A DNA stretch of 64,000 bases, taken from positions 37,932,992 through 37,996,991 of the forward strand of contig OX453272.1 in the NCBI GenBank assembly GCA_949710005.1, in the 5' to 3' direction. The notes below the pieces were generated by a model, which saw only the letters and a list, made by a program, of their open reading frames with translations, had not been told where the DNA came from and ran no database searches. This stretch comes from Ricordea florida (lineage: Eukaryota > Cnidaria > Anthozoa > Corallimorpharia > Ricordeidae). A program made the position numbers and the translations under genes. This document shows, piece by piece, positions 34,180 to 46,769 of the stretch (the first letter of the stretch is position 1; every line of letters starts with the position of its first letter).

Positions 34180-35531
34180 TTGAGGGACTACAGGAGGTAT
34201 CAGTCCGATCTTTCAGTAGGGTTTTTACCACATCCTAGGCAGGTCTGTTACCCTGAGCAGCAGAGGTGGATGAATCTTGCACTGAAGGGGCGACATAGGT
34301 TGTCGGTCTCCCTCAAAGCTGCTCTCCCACGGTACAACCAAAATAAAAATTGAACGTTGTCATCATACTTTGAACACCTCCGATTCTTGCTTTCATTTCC
34401 GTGTCTTTTGACACGGTTAGCGACCAGTCTCATAGTTCCATTAGTTCAGCGTGATGATAACTGCTGCTGATGCTTTGCCACGCACAGTCCAACTCGTAGG
34501 GGAAAATGCATGTACACCACGTGACTCATTCTTGGTTTCGGATCTTACTTTGTTTAGCTTTGTGTTCCTTTGCTGTGACTGTTAACCAGCTTTCCAATTT
34601 CGCATACTGTGTCAAGTGAATCACTGATGTATTGAACTGATTTTATGGCATCAGCGACAGCCAGATTCAAGCCATATCAGTGCGTGTATAAGCATTTTCC
34701 GTTGATGGTCTTAATTTGCATAGCTACTCCAGTTTTCTCGCCTGCCTTCGTCACTGCTCCATCTTACACTGCCGACGGACGCGCTGGATGTTTAAATTCA
34801 TTCTCAGTAGGGAATTCTTTAATTAGTATTGCTACTACTTGATTTGCATTTCTTCTTTCCAAATGATGCATTCCAATGAAATCTTCGTCTATCACAAAAT
34901 AGTCGTGAACTCACCGAATGCAAATAACCTGTTTCGTCAGCCATGATCGTGAAAAACGTCGCATTCTGAATATTTGCAGATATTTGCCGCATCATGCCAA
35001 AAGCCATTGCCTCTAGCATCTCATTCTGAATCTCTGGTGATGTATATTTGTCATCTCTTTTCCGAAGCCACTCAATGATCGCTGGATTTTCTTGAGCTCG
35101 TAGTTTCAGCAGCTGATAAAAATTGGAGTTCTCTTCAGACATTGTTTCAGTGTCGGATATTGGACAGGATTGTGAGCAAAATTTTTCTATTCTGGCTCTT
35201 TTCTGATGCATGTCATTCAGATAGCAAATCACCGATATCACCTATTACTGTAAGTTGCGGTTGCCGTGACATATCTTGGTACTGCCTCCATGAGCGAATC
35301 AGACGATTCGTGCTTTTAAAATCCTTTCTTTTCCTCCATCGCATTTTTCCAGTTAGAAAATCCATTTTTCGTAAAAGCTGGGTCTGCATTAGATGAACTT
35401 GAAGTAAGCATTCCGCTCTGAGGTGCTTTCAACCAAGTATGGCAATGAGCCACATCTCTTCTCTCGTCATAATGCAGCCACTTAAATCGTTCAAACCATG
35501 CTGTTTGAAATGATCTTTTTGTTGGATTCAT
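34180..35531 (-). pseudogene. hAT transposase with TTF-type zinc finger (ZMYM1/DUF4371-like), decayed
   Basis: Starts at 35531 (MNPTKRSFQTAWFERFKWLH). CHTWLKAP and ADPAFTKNGFSNWKNAMEEK are the TTF-type finger region. The DUF4371-like segment follows (YTSPEIQNEMLEAMAFGMMR, IMADET). Later pieces (TINGKCLYTHWYGLNLAVAD, ISDSLDTVCEIGKLV, SNHAELMELWDWS-like) are scattered over frames to about 34180. The family transposes with 8-bp target duplications and has domesticated relatives. This copy has many frameshifts and is joined to LINE fragments on its 3' side. Confidence 0.75.
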
Positions 35532-35559
35532 ACTCCCGAAGGTCTTTGCCGGAAATTTA

Positions 35560-36279
35560 AAATTCTTCGGCTGGTATGAACTATCTGTTACGTTTACAAA
35601 GACGCATCTGGAGGGCTGAGTTGTCTCTTGTCGTTTCCTGTTTGCCAGCTATTGTAGTAGTAGATATCTGCTGGTTCTGGGAAACTGCTTTAAATCCACA
35701 CCCCAAAACCACCCAAAACCAGTACAATCTACCAAAATCAAACTCAACCCCAAAATCGGATCATCTTTTTTTACCAGAATGCATTGCAATTAACCACACT
35801 TTTTACCAGAATGCCTTGCGCCAGAAAAGCATGAAGATGTCATACCGTCACACCAGCGTACCTTTTCGCGTGGATTTCAGTGAAAGTTTTTAAATCTGGA
35901 CGATTAATTTTGACATCTTAATTCCACTATCAATCAGAGCTGTCCAACCAGATCAGTTTATTTCTACATAGCCTGTATAGCGACGACAGGTTTTTGGCGA
36001 AAACTCTCAAAAGAAGCCTACTTCATTTTCAATTTGACCTGCCCGGCTGGTCAGTTCTGACTTTTGGTAAGCGCCCTTAAACCACTTCTCGTAACGCCAA
36101 AATTAGTGACGATTTTGAGAATTCAAGGTGCTTTAACAAGTCTTGGGACGCGCAAGTAGATGGAACACTGCCTAAACTATGTCAGTATCAACAGAATGTG
36201 CCGCAGCATCACTATCTCTTAGATACCCTAGTTTATGATATTTATTACTGATACCTTCATTGTTTTTTTCTCTGTACTC
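35560..36279. other. Non-coding stretch
   Basis: No recognisable gene. The open frame at 35576-35893 has no family resemblance and biased composition from AC-rich sequence. Confidence 0.4.
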
Positions 36280-36540
36280 CTCAGAACCTCATTATAATCA
36301 ATACCAAGGTTAACAAAAAACGATACATCCATTACACGTGCATGTGCTGTATGTAATAACAAATCTTTCAAGCTTCCTAAATACCCTAAGCTTTCATTCA
36401 TTCATTCATTCATTCATTCTACACTAACTGTATGGACGAATGACTGCCTATATTCTAAGCCTCAAAGAAGAAATGGTATTGTTTAGAGCTGTTTAATTAT
36501 TACCACCCCGGACACAAACAGAAGAAAACTGTATTGCATG
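36280..36540 (+). repeat. Dispersed repeat, pair of 955-1225
   Basis: Second copy of the 270-bp repeat, containing an ATTC microsatellite (about 36395-36419) not present in the first. It is cut at about 36549 by the Penelope-like 3' end. Confidence 0.6.
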
Positions 36541-36548
36541 TATACGTA

Positions 36549-36935
36549 TGTGGCCTTTCCGTGCATCAGGGCAACACGGAAAGCCGTAAAAACCTAGAAC
36601 AGAAGTTTATCTTCCAACTCGGTTCTCTTAATCCCTACGGTATCAACGAACGTTTCTCATTCATTTAATCATTCATCTAATTTATTCACTTCCATTCACA
36701 CACTGCTATGGTTCCACCAATAGCATGGCTCCAAACTTCTCTATATAAATTGTACGTAACCCACAATCCTCTCATTCGCTCCGACGAAGGGCTAACGCTC
36801 GAAACGTCAGCACCTCCCATTCACCTTACGGTGGTATAACTTACTTAATCAACTCGTTTGATTTATCCAATTACTTGTGTTTCAATTTCCCACCGACGCA
36901 GCACCAGTTTCTTTAGAAACTATCCCCACAATACT
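36549..36935 (+). mobile_element. Penelope-like element 3' end, copy 3, with C-terminal coding tail
   Basis: The first 120 bp translate as the very C-terminus of a Penelope-like ORF downstream of its GIY-YIG domain (LSVHQGNTESRKNLEQKF, LNPYGINERF) and stop at TAA near 36668. A 3' UTR follows, then the hammerhead-like motif at 36778-36811, then the conserved tail ending GTTTCTTTAGAAACTATCC. It matches the minus-strand copy at 49155-49550. Confidence 0.85.
36778..36811 (+). ncRNA. Penelope-type hammerhead-like motif
   Basis: Core CCGACGA (36781-36787, U4 changed to C), an extra A, stem II GGGC/GCTC with a TAAC loop (one G-U), GAAA (36801-36804), the palindrome ACGT as minimal stem III, and GTC at the cleavage position. 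Stem I is only about 3 bp (GCT with AGC). It matches the type of dimer-dependent hammerhead described in Penelope-like elements. The core change suggests low or no activity. Confidence 0.5.
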
Positions 36936-38773
36936 TAATATACTTCCTCTCCCTTATTCAGACCTAGTGGGGCTACGCTGGTTATTTATAAACAAAATCA
37001 ATGTTACTTAGAAAGTTATAATTCAACGAATCAAGTTACATTCTCTCTTAATGCGCTGCGTCGATCATATTAAAAGACTTTAAGACTGAAACAAAAAAAC
37101 ATATTTTGAAACCCGCTAACGTTGACAAGGGTTTCAAGCTTTGACAAGGAACATTGAATGAAATATGGCAAGTTTCATCACTAATATTCATTTACACAGA
37201 AAATGCCCTCACATCCCTCCCCACCGAGGTGCATTTGTGTTTCCTATTAGCAAGTTATATATTGTACTGCAAGTGACAAAACCCCGTGAGTATAGCCCTC
37301 TCTATAACGATCCCCCCTACTTTACTTAACATAATTTTTCTCTTGAGCAATAAAATGAAAACCTTCAACAGTTCAACCTTAGGTATAGTGGGAACTTTCA
37401 ATTGAACAACAAACTGGTTTTGCACTGCCAGTTGCACGGATTAGCGGCTTTTTACTTTCATTGCTCGGAAACAGTATGAAAATGCCAGTTTATAAATAAA
37501 GATAAAATTAGCGACGTGACCATTTATCAAAGGCTGAAACAATAACACCAAGTTTTGAAAATACATCAATCCGTTCTAAACACGTGATCAAGTGCATCTT
37601 CAACATGGAAGCTCTCTCTAAATGGTTGAAGTTTTACATGATTTAATCGTCATGGTTCAGTCTTAAGAATTTTGGGTTGCTTTCCTTTCTCTTTTTCACG
37701 TGATTGCACTTGAAATTTACTTCTACTTAATTTGTAGTTGTAAAACATTTTTAATCTGATCACTCCGAGAGAAAAAAGAATATTACATCAAGTTTCTTCC
37801 TTTTTGCTCACTCTTAAGTTGACAGTGGTAATCCCTGTCGCTTTTTGACTTACATTTCTTGGAAACGATATAAAAATTTCAGTCAATTTATGAATAAAGA
37901 TTAAATGAGCGACGTGTCGCCCTGTTAAAAGACTTAAAATAAAACACAAAGGAGACAAAAAGAGAGAATATCAGAAGAAATAGGAAGAAATAAGGCAAGT
38001 TTTCCGGTGATATAAGATTCTTATATCTTTGTTGTATGACTCATATATTTCTTCCTGATACAGAAGATAATGGCCTCTTAAACAACCTTTTTCTCAAATT
38101 GTCCTTGTTCTCTTTCATAGCTGCCTTTTCTAAGAAACTAGCGCTAAAGCGACCTACCATAATACAATCTTTCAGGAATAGTTTTATATTACGCTGGTTA
38201 AGTAGATGATCTATAACTTACTTTTATTCATATCACAGTTATCACACGGCCTTATCATTACTAACCAGATATAACTTTGTTATCAGTCATTTTTTCTCAA
38301 CATGAAAACAGAGGTCAGATGAAGTTATATTCTTTCACATACTGGTTTCGTCTCAGTAGCTCAAATTTCATAGAATTTCATCGTTATAAATTAAAAGATG
38401 ATTAAAATGATTAAAAAATGATATTCTAGCGGGAGAAACGGATCGAACAATCTAATACTCTCGACCATGTTGACTGGTGTATTTCAACGTCAATATTCTA
38501 AGCGACATTCGTTTACAAAAAAATACGCACCCACCTTGTACGTAAGTTATATATTGTACTGCTAGTGACTGAGCCCTGTGAGCTGGTTCCCCTTTAGTAC
38601 ACCACCCTCACTTTGCATTTCGGGATTCTCTTCATGACAAGTGCTGTGTTTTATAGTATAGTGTCTTTTTCAGCGATCTTAGATTCTCTCTCTGTTCAAA
38701 CTCTATATCATTAAATTTCAATTTACGTCTTAACTAACCTGTTACACTTATTTAGTTTCATATTCTTTACCAG
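36936..38773. repeat. Non-coding stretch with diverged local repeats
   Basis: Related blocks recur within it: AAGTTATATATTGTACTGC at about 37252 and 38547, and AAAGATTAAAT(T/G)AGCGACGTG-like sequence at about 37499 and 37895. No gene is supported. It lies just upstream of gene 2. Confidence 0.5.
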
Positions 38774-39339
38774 GTGTCCGAAAAGATGAATGTGCCATTG
38801 GGCTTTGTTATTCTGCTTGGAGTGATGGCATTGTCCACTGCTGGTATGATACAAATTAAAGTACAATCAGTGGATGCATATCAGACTTTAGAGGCGCCTG
38901 ACGACCATTTTCGCCTATACCTAATTACTTTGAGCTTAATTCTATTTGAGAAGACATTGCAGCCTTATAAGGACAGGAATTTGAGAGAAAAAATGTTTCC
39001 ATATGAGGTGGGAGAACCAGAAGTTGCGTAGCAGAGGAGGCCAAAACCAACATAAGAAGGCGTAGAGGTCTTGTTGCTCTTTAAAAATATAAATTTAATT
39101 TATTACGATCGAAGATGATGGATGCACGACCCAACATTTGAGACGAAATAATGCCATCACACACGCAGTGGAGTAAATACCAAGTTTTTTCCTGTATGTG
39201 GGCTTGATTTACGGAACGAACGATGTTCCAAACTGAGGAAGTTGATATCCTGACTATATATTCATCTCTAAAGTTTGTCCATTTGCCGAGGAATCATAAC
39301 ACTAGGAGAAGAGAATACTAAATATTATTATATCTGCAA

Positions 39340-39934
39340 CCCTTGTATATGAGCAAACGCACGCTCTGATTGGTTCCCTACTCATGGTATATCAGCTCAT
39401 ATACCATTGGCACGGAAAACGGCCATCATGGAGGTATGATTTCTTGAATTAGACTGGGAGAAATTCAAGTCAAGCTTCAAAATCATACACCAAAGAAATA
39501 CTACCGAAGCAAATAAGTATGGGATGAAATTATTCGACGGTAAGTGGGCAAATTATATTGCGAAATTGTTTATTACGAACGAAAGTGAAACTCTTACAAA
39601 CAGCCGCCATTTTGAAAGATCTGTGAAGCCCGTAAACTGAGTTTTTATTTTATTTCTGCCTACTTTTTCCACTTTAAAATTCTTAAACTAATTTGCTAAC
39701 TCGAAAAAAAATTGACAAGTACAATAAAGAGATGTTTAAAAACGAGCCGGACTCGTGTTTGAAACATTTTTACACACCGGCTCTACAATATGTCGGCTCG
39801 GCAACAACATGGTTCTGTTCAAAAACAATAACAAAGTCAATTCTTGTCGTACAAACTAATTCCAGTGTCTCATAAGTGAGGGTTTAGAGATATAATAAAA
39901 CAATTATTCCACTCAATCTCGTCGTATACGAGCT

Positions 39935-39967
<33 letters not shown>

Positions 39968-40020
39968 ATTAGCTCCTATACGACTCCATTTCGTGGAATA
40001 ATTGCTAAATATGCAGGGTA
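39340..40020 (+). mobile_element. Crypton-related short element in gene 2 intron 1
   Basis: The left part has GCTCTGATTGGTT, a palindrome around 39385-39412, and a broken exon (KYGMKLFDG before donor GTAAGT at 39541) equivalent to the exon 1 end KYGVKLFKG of the recombinase gene at 9408. The right end is a large hairpin at about 39900-40007 (CAATTATTCCAC ... GTGGAATAATTG, with TATAGCCAACTCGGCGC inside). It has no recombinase. Confidence 0.6.
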
Positions 40021-42229
40021 AAGGTGGACCACTGAGATACTGCAAGCCTTAACTCAGTTAAATAAAGCCACGTTCGGTTGCATTTCTGCTACTCTTTTCA
40101 AGACTAACAACATAAAAATTCCCATCGTGTTTCAGACATATCATTAGCCAGAAACCATTTAGATCATTTGCCCACAAACTATACCCCGCACTTGACCAAA
40201 ATCTCTGTGCTAACCTTTTCAAAATTAAACCATTCGTGTCAATACTTTCATTATCCTTTCAACCATTAATAATGAAACTTAAATTACTGAAAAAACGTCC
40301 AGGGTGATAGACAATTCAAATTTGTGACTGATACTCAGTCACAAATGCAACTGAATAGTGAATTAAAAACCACCTCAATAAATGTTTTTCAGAACCTCGT
40401 AGAACGTGTCGGCTAGACCTGGGTTTGATGGTGGACATGACTAAAAGTATCAAAGCACGTAATGTCCCCAAACTGATAGCTTCCATAGAGGATCTACTCA
40501 ACCAGTTCACAATCTCAGCCAGTGAAACGCATGTGTCGTTAGAGACCTTTGCTTCTGACAGCAAACTGCATAACACATTCAAAGACGAGGCGTTCTACAG
40601 CCAAGCAGCTATGCTAGGCCTCCTAAAGAATTCCACTAAGAAGCTTCGGAATCCAACACGACTTGATAAAGCAATAAAGATGGCTAATGAATTAATGTTT
40701 ACCGAGCAGAATGGGGACAGACCTGGAGTACCTAGCGTCGTGGTTATATACAGCGACGGACGGTCAAAGCCTGAGAAAACCGAGAATTTTCTTGAAGACA
40801 TTAAATCCTTAAAAGTGAGTAATCAGTCAATCAACAAAGCAAGTAGCTGAAAGACAAATCACTAATTAATACCTATTTATGATCTAATTGTTTCCTGTGC
40901 AATAAGTACAAACTTATTTGAGTTTGATGTTCCCTTCCTCTTTCACCCCACGGAAGCTTTCTTCAGAGGCCGCTGTATTTCTTTAATTGTATCGGCTTTG
41001 ATTTAATCCAAGTACTTACCCTCCAGTTGAATCCTTCTTAACCAATGGCTACGCTAAACGTCAGCTCCTCTCAACTAGTCGAACGCAATCCCTGATCTAC
41101 GTTCACTCCTACTAATAGCTATTAAAATGTAGGACAATTTTTTGTGGTTTGTTGGCAACGCAAAATCATAGGCATTTACTCACAAATCATACACAGGACG
41201 GTAAATAGACGAATCTCGCGAGCGCATCTGATGGACTTCCATCGCCATTATGCTCTTCATCTTAATATTTTTAAGAATATGAGGAAAGTTCAAATAAATT
41301 GTAGACCGAAACATAATTTTTTTTTTTTTCAGACGAGAGGGGTTCGCATAATCGTCGTTGCGATAGGTCCTGACTCTAAGAAGCAAAAGCACCGAGACGT
41401 ATTAAAGTCGATTGCTGGCGAATATTTTTTTTATTCAGAGGAATACGTCACCCCTCATAAGAACATTCTGGACATAATGGCTCTCCTCTGTGATGAGTAT
41501 AATTAGACTTTAAAACCACAGACATTTCTAATGACTGAAATCTTTTGCATTAAACTTAAGAGCCAATGCCTGTAAATATCGAGAATCCGAAGTCAGTCGC
41601 GAAAATTTCGATCTCTCGATATTTTGCCCAGATAACCCCTATGGTGAGTTATTTTCGAAAATACTATTCAAAAATCCAGGGACGCCTTATGTTTTTCGAA
41701 ATCCGAGAAAGTTTGAAACACGCCATTTTTGCTTCCCGCCGAGGTCGACAAAATGGAAATTTGCTGCATTTTCATTTCGCTCGTACGGAACAACGCCCAA
41801 ACATCTAACACTGGTATTTGGGCAGATTGTTGCACATGTCTTGTTCTTTCAAAAACACAAAATAATAATGCGACAGTTCTTGCCGTTTTGAATTTCTTAG
41901 CTGTTCAAACTACCCCAATTATACCGTCTGAGCGGAAGAGCGAATTTTAGTTAATTTTAGCGGCAATAAAACCCTACTGATACATGAATTGTGAACTTGA
42001 AACTATCATTCTCTTGAAGTTAAACCTTAGTTTTACGTTACCTGAAAATTTCACAGGTGGCCCGACAAAACGGCCCTGTCAAGAGCTAGAAACGCAAAGC
42101 AAATTTTGACGTTTGACCTTTCCTGACGTAATCACGTAATCCGCGTGACTGATAATACACTTCTCGTCAAGCATTAAAAATTCGCCAATGACATCCTTTC
42201 CAACTCTAATAATGGTTTAAATCTAATAA

Positions 42230-43335
42230 AAAAAGCCTTCTGAAAAATGGATAGACGAAAAATAAGAAATTAGATGTTGTGGTCCTTACAAATACTAGAA
42301 AAGAGCATCAATGAAAATCTAATTTACGTGTCAAATTGGCCTACAGCCAATAAACTTTCCCTTAACATTGAGAAAACTAATTTTGTTCTTTTTCATCCAC
42401 CTCAAAAGGCCACTAACTTTAATATAAGATTAATGATCAATGACCAGTTCATTAAGAAAGCTAAATGCATTAAGTGTCTTGGAATTTTCATTGATTCCCA
42501 CCTGAGCTGGAAACAACAAATTTTGCACATTTCAAAAAAAGTTAAGCGATGTGTGGGTGTGCTCTCAAAAGTCAGACATTATGTAAATGCTACCACTCTT
42601 TCTATGTTATATTATTCACTAATATATCCTTTTTTGACTTATGCTGTTGTGACTTGGGGGAACACCTACACAGCCACCTTGAGGCCTCTTATTATCCTTC
42701 AGAAGAGAGCTGTACGGTTAATGACGTTCTCAGAATTTAGAGCTCATTCAGATCCAATTTTTCATGACCTCGGACTGCTCAAATTACCTGATATAATTTT
42801 TTTACACAATGCCCTCTTTATGTATGACTTTTACTCAGATAGTCTGCCTTCTGTCTTTAATTGCTTCTTTCTACCAGTCGACAGGATACATCAATACAAT
42901 ACTAGACTGGCAGCTAAGAGATCATGCTACCTTCCTAGAATAAGAACTAATTATGGAAAATCTAACATTCGTTATTTGGGCGTCAAAATCTGGAACTCAA
43001 TTTCAGAACTTTTTAAAAGTAAATCACGATCCTCTTTTAAGAAATTTTTGGTTGACTCCTTTATCGATGGATATAATAATTAAAATTCTTGTCTCATCTC
43101 CAATTAAATCTAGATAAAAATTAAAATCTAAGCCGTTTTTCCAAGTTATTTGTTTTGTTTGTTTGTTTAGTTCTCTGTTGTTTCTCCTGTTCGGCTATTG
43201 TGTTGATGTATCCTCCTACAACATACTGTCAAAATTTTAGTTATACTGAGACCCTTGGCTGAGGTACTTGACTCGATTAGTTTTAACTATTATCAAGTTC
43301 CTTGCGCTCTTTTCAAACATTAACTTATAAGACAT
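42230..43335 (+). mobile_element. 5'-truncated LINE in gene 2 intron 3
   Basis: It begins within the RT region and ends after a 250-bp 3' UTR. Its ORF fragment is annotated separately. Confidence 0.75.
42280..43083 (+). CDS. LINE ORF2 C-terminal part, open
   Basis: About 267 uninterrupted codons: ANKLSLNIEKTNFVLFHPPQ (RT thumb entry), CIKCLGIFIDSHLSWK, SLIYPFLTYAVVTWGN, LQKRAVRLMTF, YNTRLAAKRSCYLPRIRT, YLGVKIWNSI. These are the post-YADD motifs of CR1/L2/Jockey-group LINEs. The catalytic YADD and endonuclease are missing because of 5' truncation. The lack of stops implies a young insertion. Confidence 0.8.
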   Translation, partial: WSLQILEKSINENLIYVSNWPTANKLSLNIEKTNFVLFHPPQKATNFNIRLMINDQFIKKAKCIKCLGIFIDSHLSWKQQILHISKKVKRCVGVLSKVRHYVNATTLSMLYYSLIYPFLTYAVVTWGNTYTATLRPLIILQKRAVRLMTFSEFRAHSDPIFHDLGLLKLPDIIFLHNALFMYDFYSDSLPSVFNCFFLPVDRIHQYNTRLAAKRSCYLPRIRTNYGKSNIRYLGVKIWNSISELFKSKSRSSFKKFLVDSFIDGYNN

Positions 43336-43339
43336 ATTA

Positions 43340-43538
43340 GAAAACAGTCCTAAGAAAGTACGCGCGCTGATTGGTTAGAAATCGTGTTTCTATAACTCGA
43401 TAGAAACACAGAACTAGCACGAGCTGTTGACGTAATGATGACGCGAGCAAAGAGAAATACATTTTGATATTCAAAGCTAACAAGTTGCTTTTCTTTTTTT
43501 TCGTCGCGGTGTTTTCTAATTAAGAAATAGAAAACATG

Positions 43539-43577
<39 letters not shown>

Positions 43578-43592
43578 AGTTTGGGAGAACTC

Positions 43593-43623
<31 letters not shown>

Positions 43624-43624
43624 C

Positions 43625-43655
<31 letters not shown>

Positions 43656-43722
43656 CTTTCACTCGTGTTTCTATAACTCGATAGAAACACGGTACATGTT
43701 TTCTATTTCTTAAATAATTATA
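43340..43722. mobile_element. Foldback element with ~90-bp hairpin arms
   Basis: Arms at about 43521-43618 and 43625-43718 are nearly perfect inverse complements (TAGAAAACATGT, GTGTTTCTATCGAGTTATAG, GAAAGTTTGGGAGAAC). The left part has GCGCGCTGATTGGTTAG and a third copy of the GTGTTTCTATAACTCGATAG palindrome. The centre ACTCGCCTGCGGCTCGTGTT is shared with the element at 25240-25760. Confidence 0.8.
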
Positions 43723-43798
43723 TGAATGTAATGTAACAATCTCGAGTGCTAAATAAAGTGTTGTGTTGTTGTTGGGGAACCACACGGATAGCGTTTAG

Positions 43799-44153
43799 CC
43801 TTAGGACCTTTAAAAACGAACGCACTCCGTCGTTTCCAATAATTTCAATTTTACTGTAGCTCTAACAAGTGGTAGCGCGTGGAAGAATGTAGTGGAACTC
43901 GATAGAGCGTGGTTGAGCCTGATTGAGCGTGGTTCGAACTACAAGTAAATAGAAACAAATAAAAGCGAAATTAACAAATGCGCGATTAGCTATACGTGCA
44001 AAGATACTGACTTTAAGAACAACGTAGAGGTACGTATTACAAAATATGATACACTTACTTTGGTAAGCTCCTAAGTTAAAGCCAGTTAAAAGAAGAGCGA
44101 CAATTCTTTGCAGGACCGATAGCCAAAGGAAAAGTAAAAGTAACCCGCAGAAG
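43799..44153 (-). repeat. 3' LTR of the BEL/Pao element
   Basis: Shares CCTTAGGACCTTTAAAAAC, AACAAGTGGTAGCGCGTGG, AATAGAAACAAATAAAAGCG and GACCGATAGCCAAAGGAAAA with 48706-49052. The two LTRs have diverged by scattered substitutions and one short duplication (TTGAGCCTGA), so the insertion is not recent. Confidence 0.85.
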
Positions 44154-44171
44154 TCACGTGGCTGTTCCTTA

Positions 44172-44940
44172 GCTTCTGGGGCATCGCACCCAACTAGCAG
44201 ACCAACCTCTGCATTTATCTTCGGAAACTCTATACCGCTAAGGTTTGGCCAACGGTCACACCTTAGCGGTACAGAAATAGCTTCTTGAGCAGTTGCATTA
44301 TTCATTGACAAAGGCAGCTTTGACCTGTGAAGACTGCGCGTAGCTTGATGAGAGTTTCATCTTCGAGGTCGGAGACCTCAAGACTAACCATGGAGCTCTG
44401 AGCTTTGTTGTTCTCTTTGTCTATGGCAGTCAGGAAAAGCAAGGTATTCTTGCCAGATAAACCTAACTGCAGAGCAAGTTCTTGGGAACAGAAGGATGCC
44501 GTTGACCCGGTGTCCAGAAATGCATGAGTCACCACATCTTTGTTGCGGTCGGGTGATCGCACTCTCAAGGGGACAACCACCAGACCAGTAGCAGAAGAGA
44601 AACTGGAAATGTCCTTTTGAACGCACGGTTTGTTTCCTTCAACGAATGAATTTGTAACCTGTGTGATGCCGTCTTGGGTTTCCGGCCGGACGGAACGGGG
44701 GGCTGAACTTGTAAAGGCGTAGTAGTCTGGTCGGCACCTTTAGGATGTAGAATAATTGAGTGATTACCATTGCAACCAGTGACACGACAGAATCTCGGTC
44801 TGGGGCATGAGCTTGGCTTGTGACCGCTAACTAGACAATTTTCGCAAAGCCAACCTCTCTGACATCGATTTTCGCCTGAATCTGCTGCACTGCGACAGCC
44901 AGTGATTGGAGCTGCATAATGGGCATTGTTTGCAGACGGA
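44172..44940 (-). pseudogene. BEL/Pao zinc knuckle and aspartic protease
   Basis: The zinc-knuckle region reads CENCLVSGHKPSSCPRPRFC then CNGNHS (minus, about 44850-44770). The protease frame (44580-44302) has HAFLDTGSTASFCSQELALQ, the DTG active site of retropepsins, followed by WPNLSGIEFPKINAEVGLLV. It breaks off at about 44170 into the LTR, so the polyprotein ends just after the protease. Frameshifts separate the knuckle from the protease. Confidence 0.75.
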
Positions 44941-44944
44941 TAGT

Positions 44945-46745
44945 CAATTAATAATAATCTTTTATTAGAAAGCCTTCATTCACTATACAGTGGTTTTCAG
45001 AAAGGTCCTAACTAAGATTAAAAATACTAAATAAGACTATATACAATAAAACGAAAAAAAAATACCTTAGAATTAAAAACTATTATTAAAAACTAACTTG
45101 AATACAAAGGAAAGAGTTAACTAACAAACCTACTTAGAACGCTACGCTTAAAATTTACAAGATCAGGTGCATTTCTGGTGTTTCTGTCTAGGTTGTTCCA
45201 GTCTTTCAGAGAGTGATAACACACTCTCTGCTTTCCCCAATTTTTGGTTACACGAGGTAGCCTAAGCATATCTTTGTTCCTTGTGTTATAGCTATGAATG
45301 TCCCCGTGAGCCAGTAACTCCATAGAGTGATCCATAAGTCCATTAATACACTTATAAACATATATACAGCGATGATAAAATCTACGTTGTTCTAGGTTAA
45401 GCCACTTTAAGGCTACGAGGGCATCAGAAGCTGACGAATAAAATTGTCTGTCCAGGATGATTTTCACGGCTTTGTTTTGTAAAACCTGTAGGTCATTCAT
45501 AAGCTCCACATTGTTCTTGTCGCCCCACACAAGATCAGCATAATCAAAAATTGGTAAAACAAGGCTGTTGTAGAAAAGTAGGCGAGCGGTGAAAGGTAAC
45601 AAATGTTTTATCCTACGTAAAAGACCGAGTCGCCGATTTACTTTAGAAATTACATGCTCTACATGATCAGACCATGTGAAGTCTGAGGCCAGCTTAATCC
45701 CTAAATATTTAAACGTACTAACACTATCTAATTTACAATCAAAAATAGATAAAGACATTGAAGAAAATATTTACTAATTTTCTGTTGCTGCCGATTAACA
45801 TGGATTTTGTCTTTGTAAGGTTCAATGTAAGTTTGTTCGCTTTTAGTCACATTGCTACGTTGTAAAGATCTGCGTTTAATTTGCTCTCCAGCTGGTGCGG
45901 TTCTTTTGAAAAGCAGTAAAGAACAGTATCGTCAGCGTACAATGACACCTCGGAGTGTTCAATAACAGCAGGTAGCTCATTGATGTACACAAGGAACAAT
46001 AACGGTCCCAAGATACTTCCTTGTGGAACACCGAAAGTAACGGGAAGGGCTTCGGATAAATTATTTTCACAGGAAGTTTGCTGTTTGCGATTTCTAAGGT
46101 ACGAAGCAAACCACTCCAAAGACCTGGGGGAGACTCCAACTGATGACAATTTGAATATCAAAATCCCGTGATCGACTGTATCGAACGCCTTTGTAAGATC
46201 CAGAAATACGGCACCACAGATGTTCCCTCTTTCCATGTTTAATAAGACTTCATCAGCAAAACCAGTCAATGCAGTGGCTGTTGAACGTTTGGACCGGAAA
46301 CCGAACTGCTTGTTTGAAAGTAAATTGTTTGAGGCCAGGTGTTCGTACAGTTGGGAGTGGATTACTCTTTCTAAGATCTTGCTGAGAGTAGGCAGTATTG
46401 AGATGGGACGATAATTTGTTGCATTTGTTCGGTCACCCGATTTGAACAAGGCTGTCACTTTAGAGCACTTCTATATCCCCGGAAACTTTCCTGAGCGTAT
46501 AGACAAACTTATTAACTTTGTGATGGAATGACTAATTGATTGAGCGCCACACTTCAAAAGCCTTGCACTTATATTGTCCAAGCCAATAGCTTTGTTAACC
46601 TTGAGACTAAGCAATTGTTCAAGGACAACCGCTTCGCTAATTTCTTTTAATTGAAACGATCCAGAAAGACGAGCACTCGGTAATGAAGTGCGAGCTACAG
46701 ATGTAGCCTGACCAGTTGCGTTGTTCACAGTTTGCGTTGTGAACG
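44945..46745 (-). pseudogene. CR1/L2-like LINE RT nested in the BEL/Pao element
   Basis: Minus strand, 5'-truncated. RT motifs: KSGDRTNATNYRPISILPTL, FLDLTKAFDTVDHG, GVPQGSILGPLLFLVYINEL, SLYADDTVLY, then FKYLGIKLASDFTWSDHVEH and WGKQRVCYHSLKDWNNL to the stop at 45117. One in-frame TAG (about 46471), a TGA near 45847 and a frameshift near 45765 kill it. It ends in TTATTATTAA at about 44949, the usual short 3' tail. Confidence 0.85.
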
Positions 46746-46769
46746 TTGATGCGTTCCGCAATGTGGACT

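Noticed and set aside
35576..35893. 105-codon plus-strand frame
   Set aside because: No family resemblance, no splice context and biased AC-rich composition.
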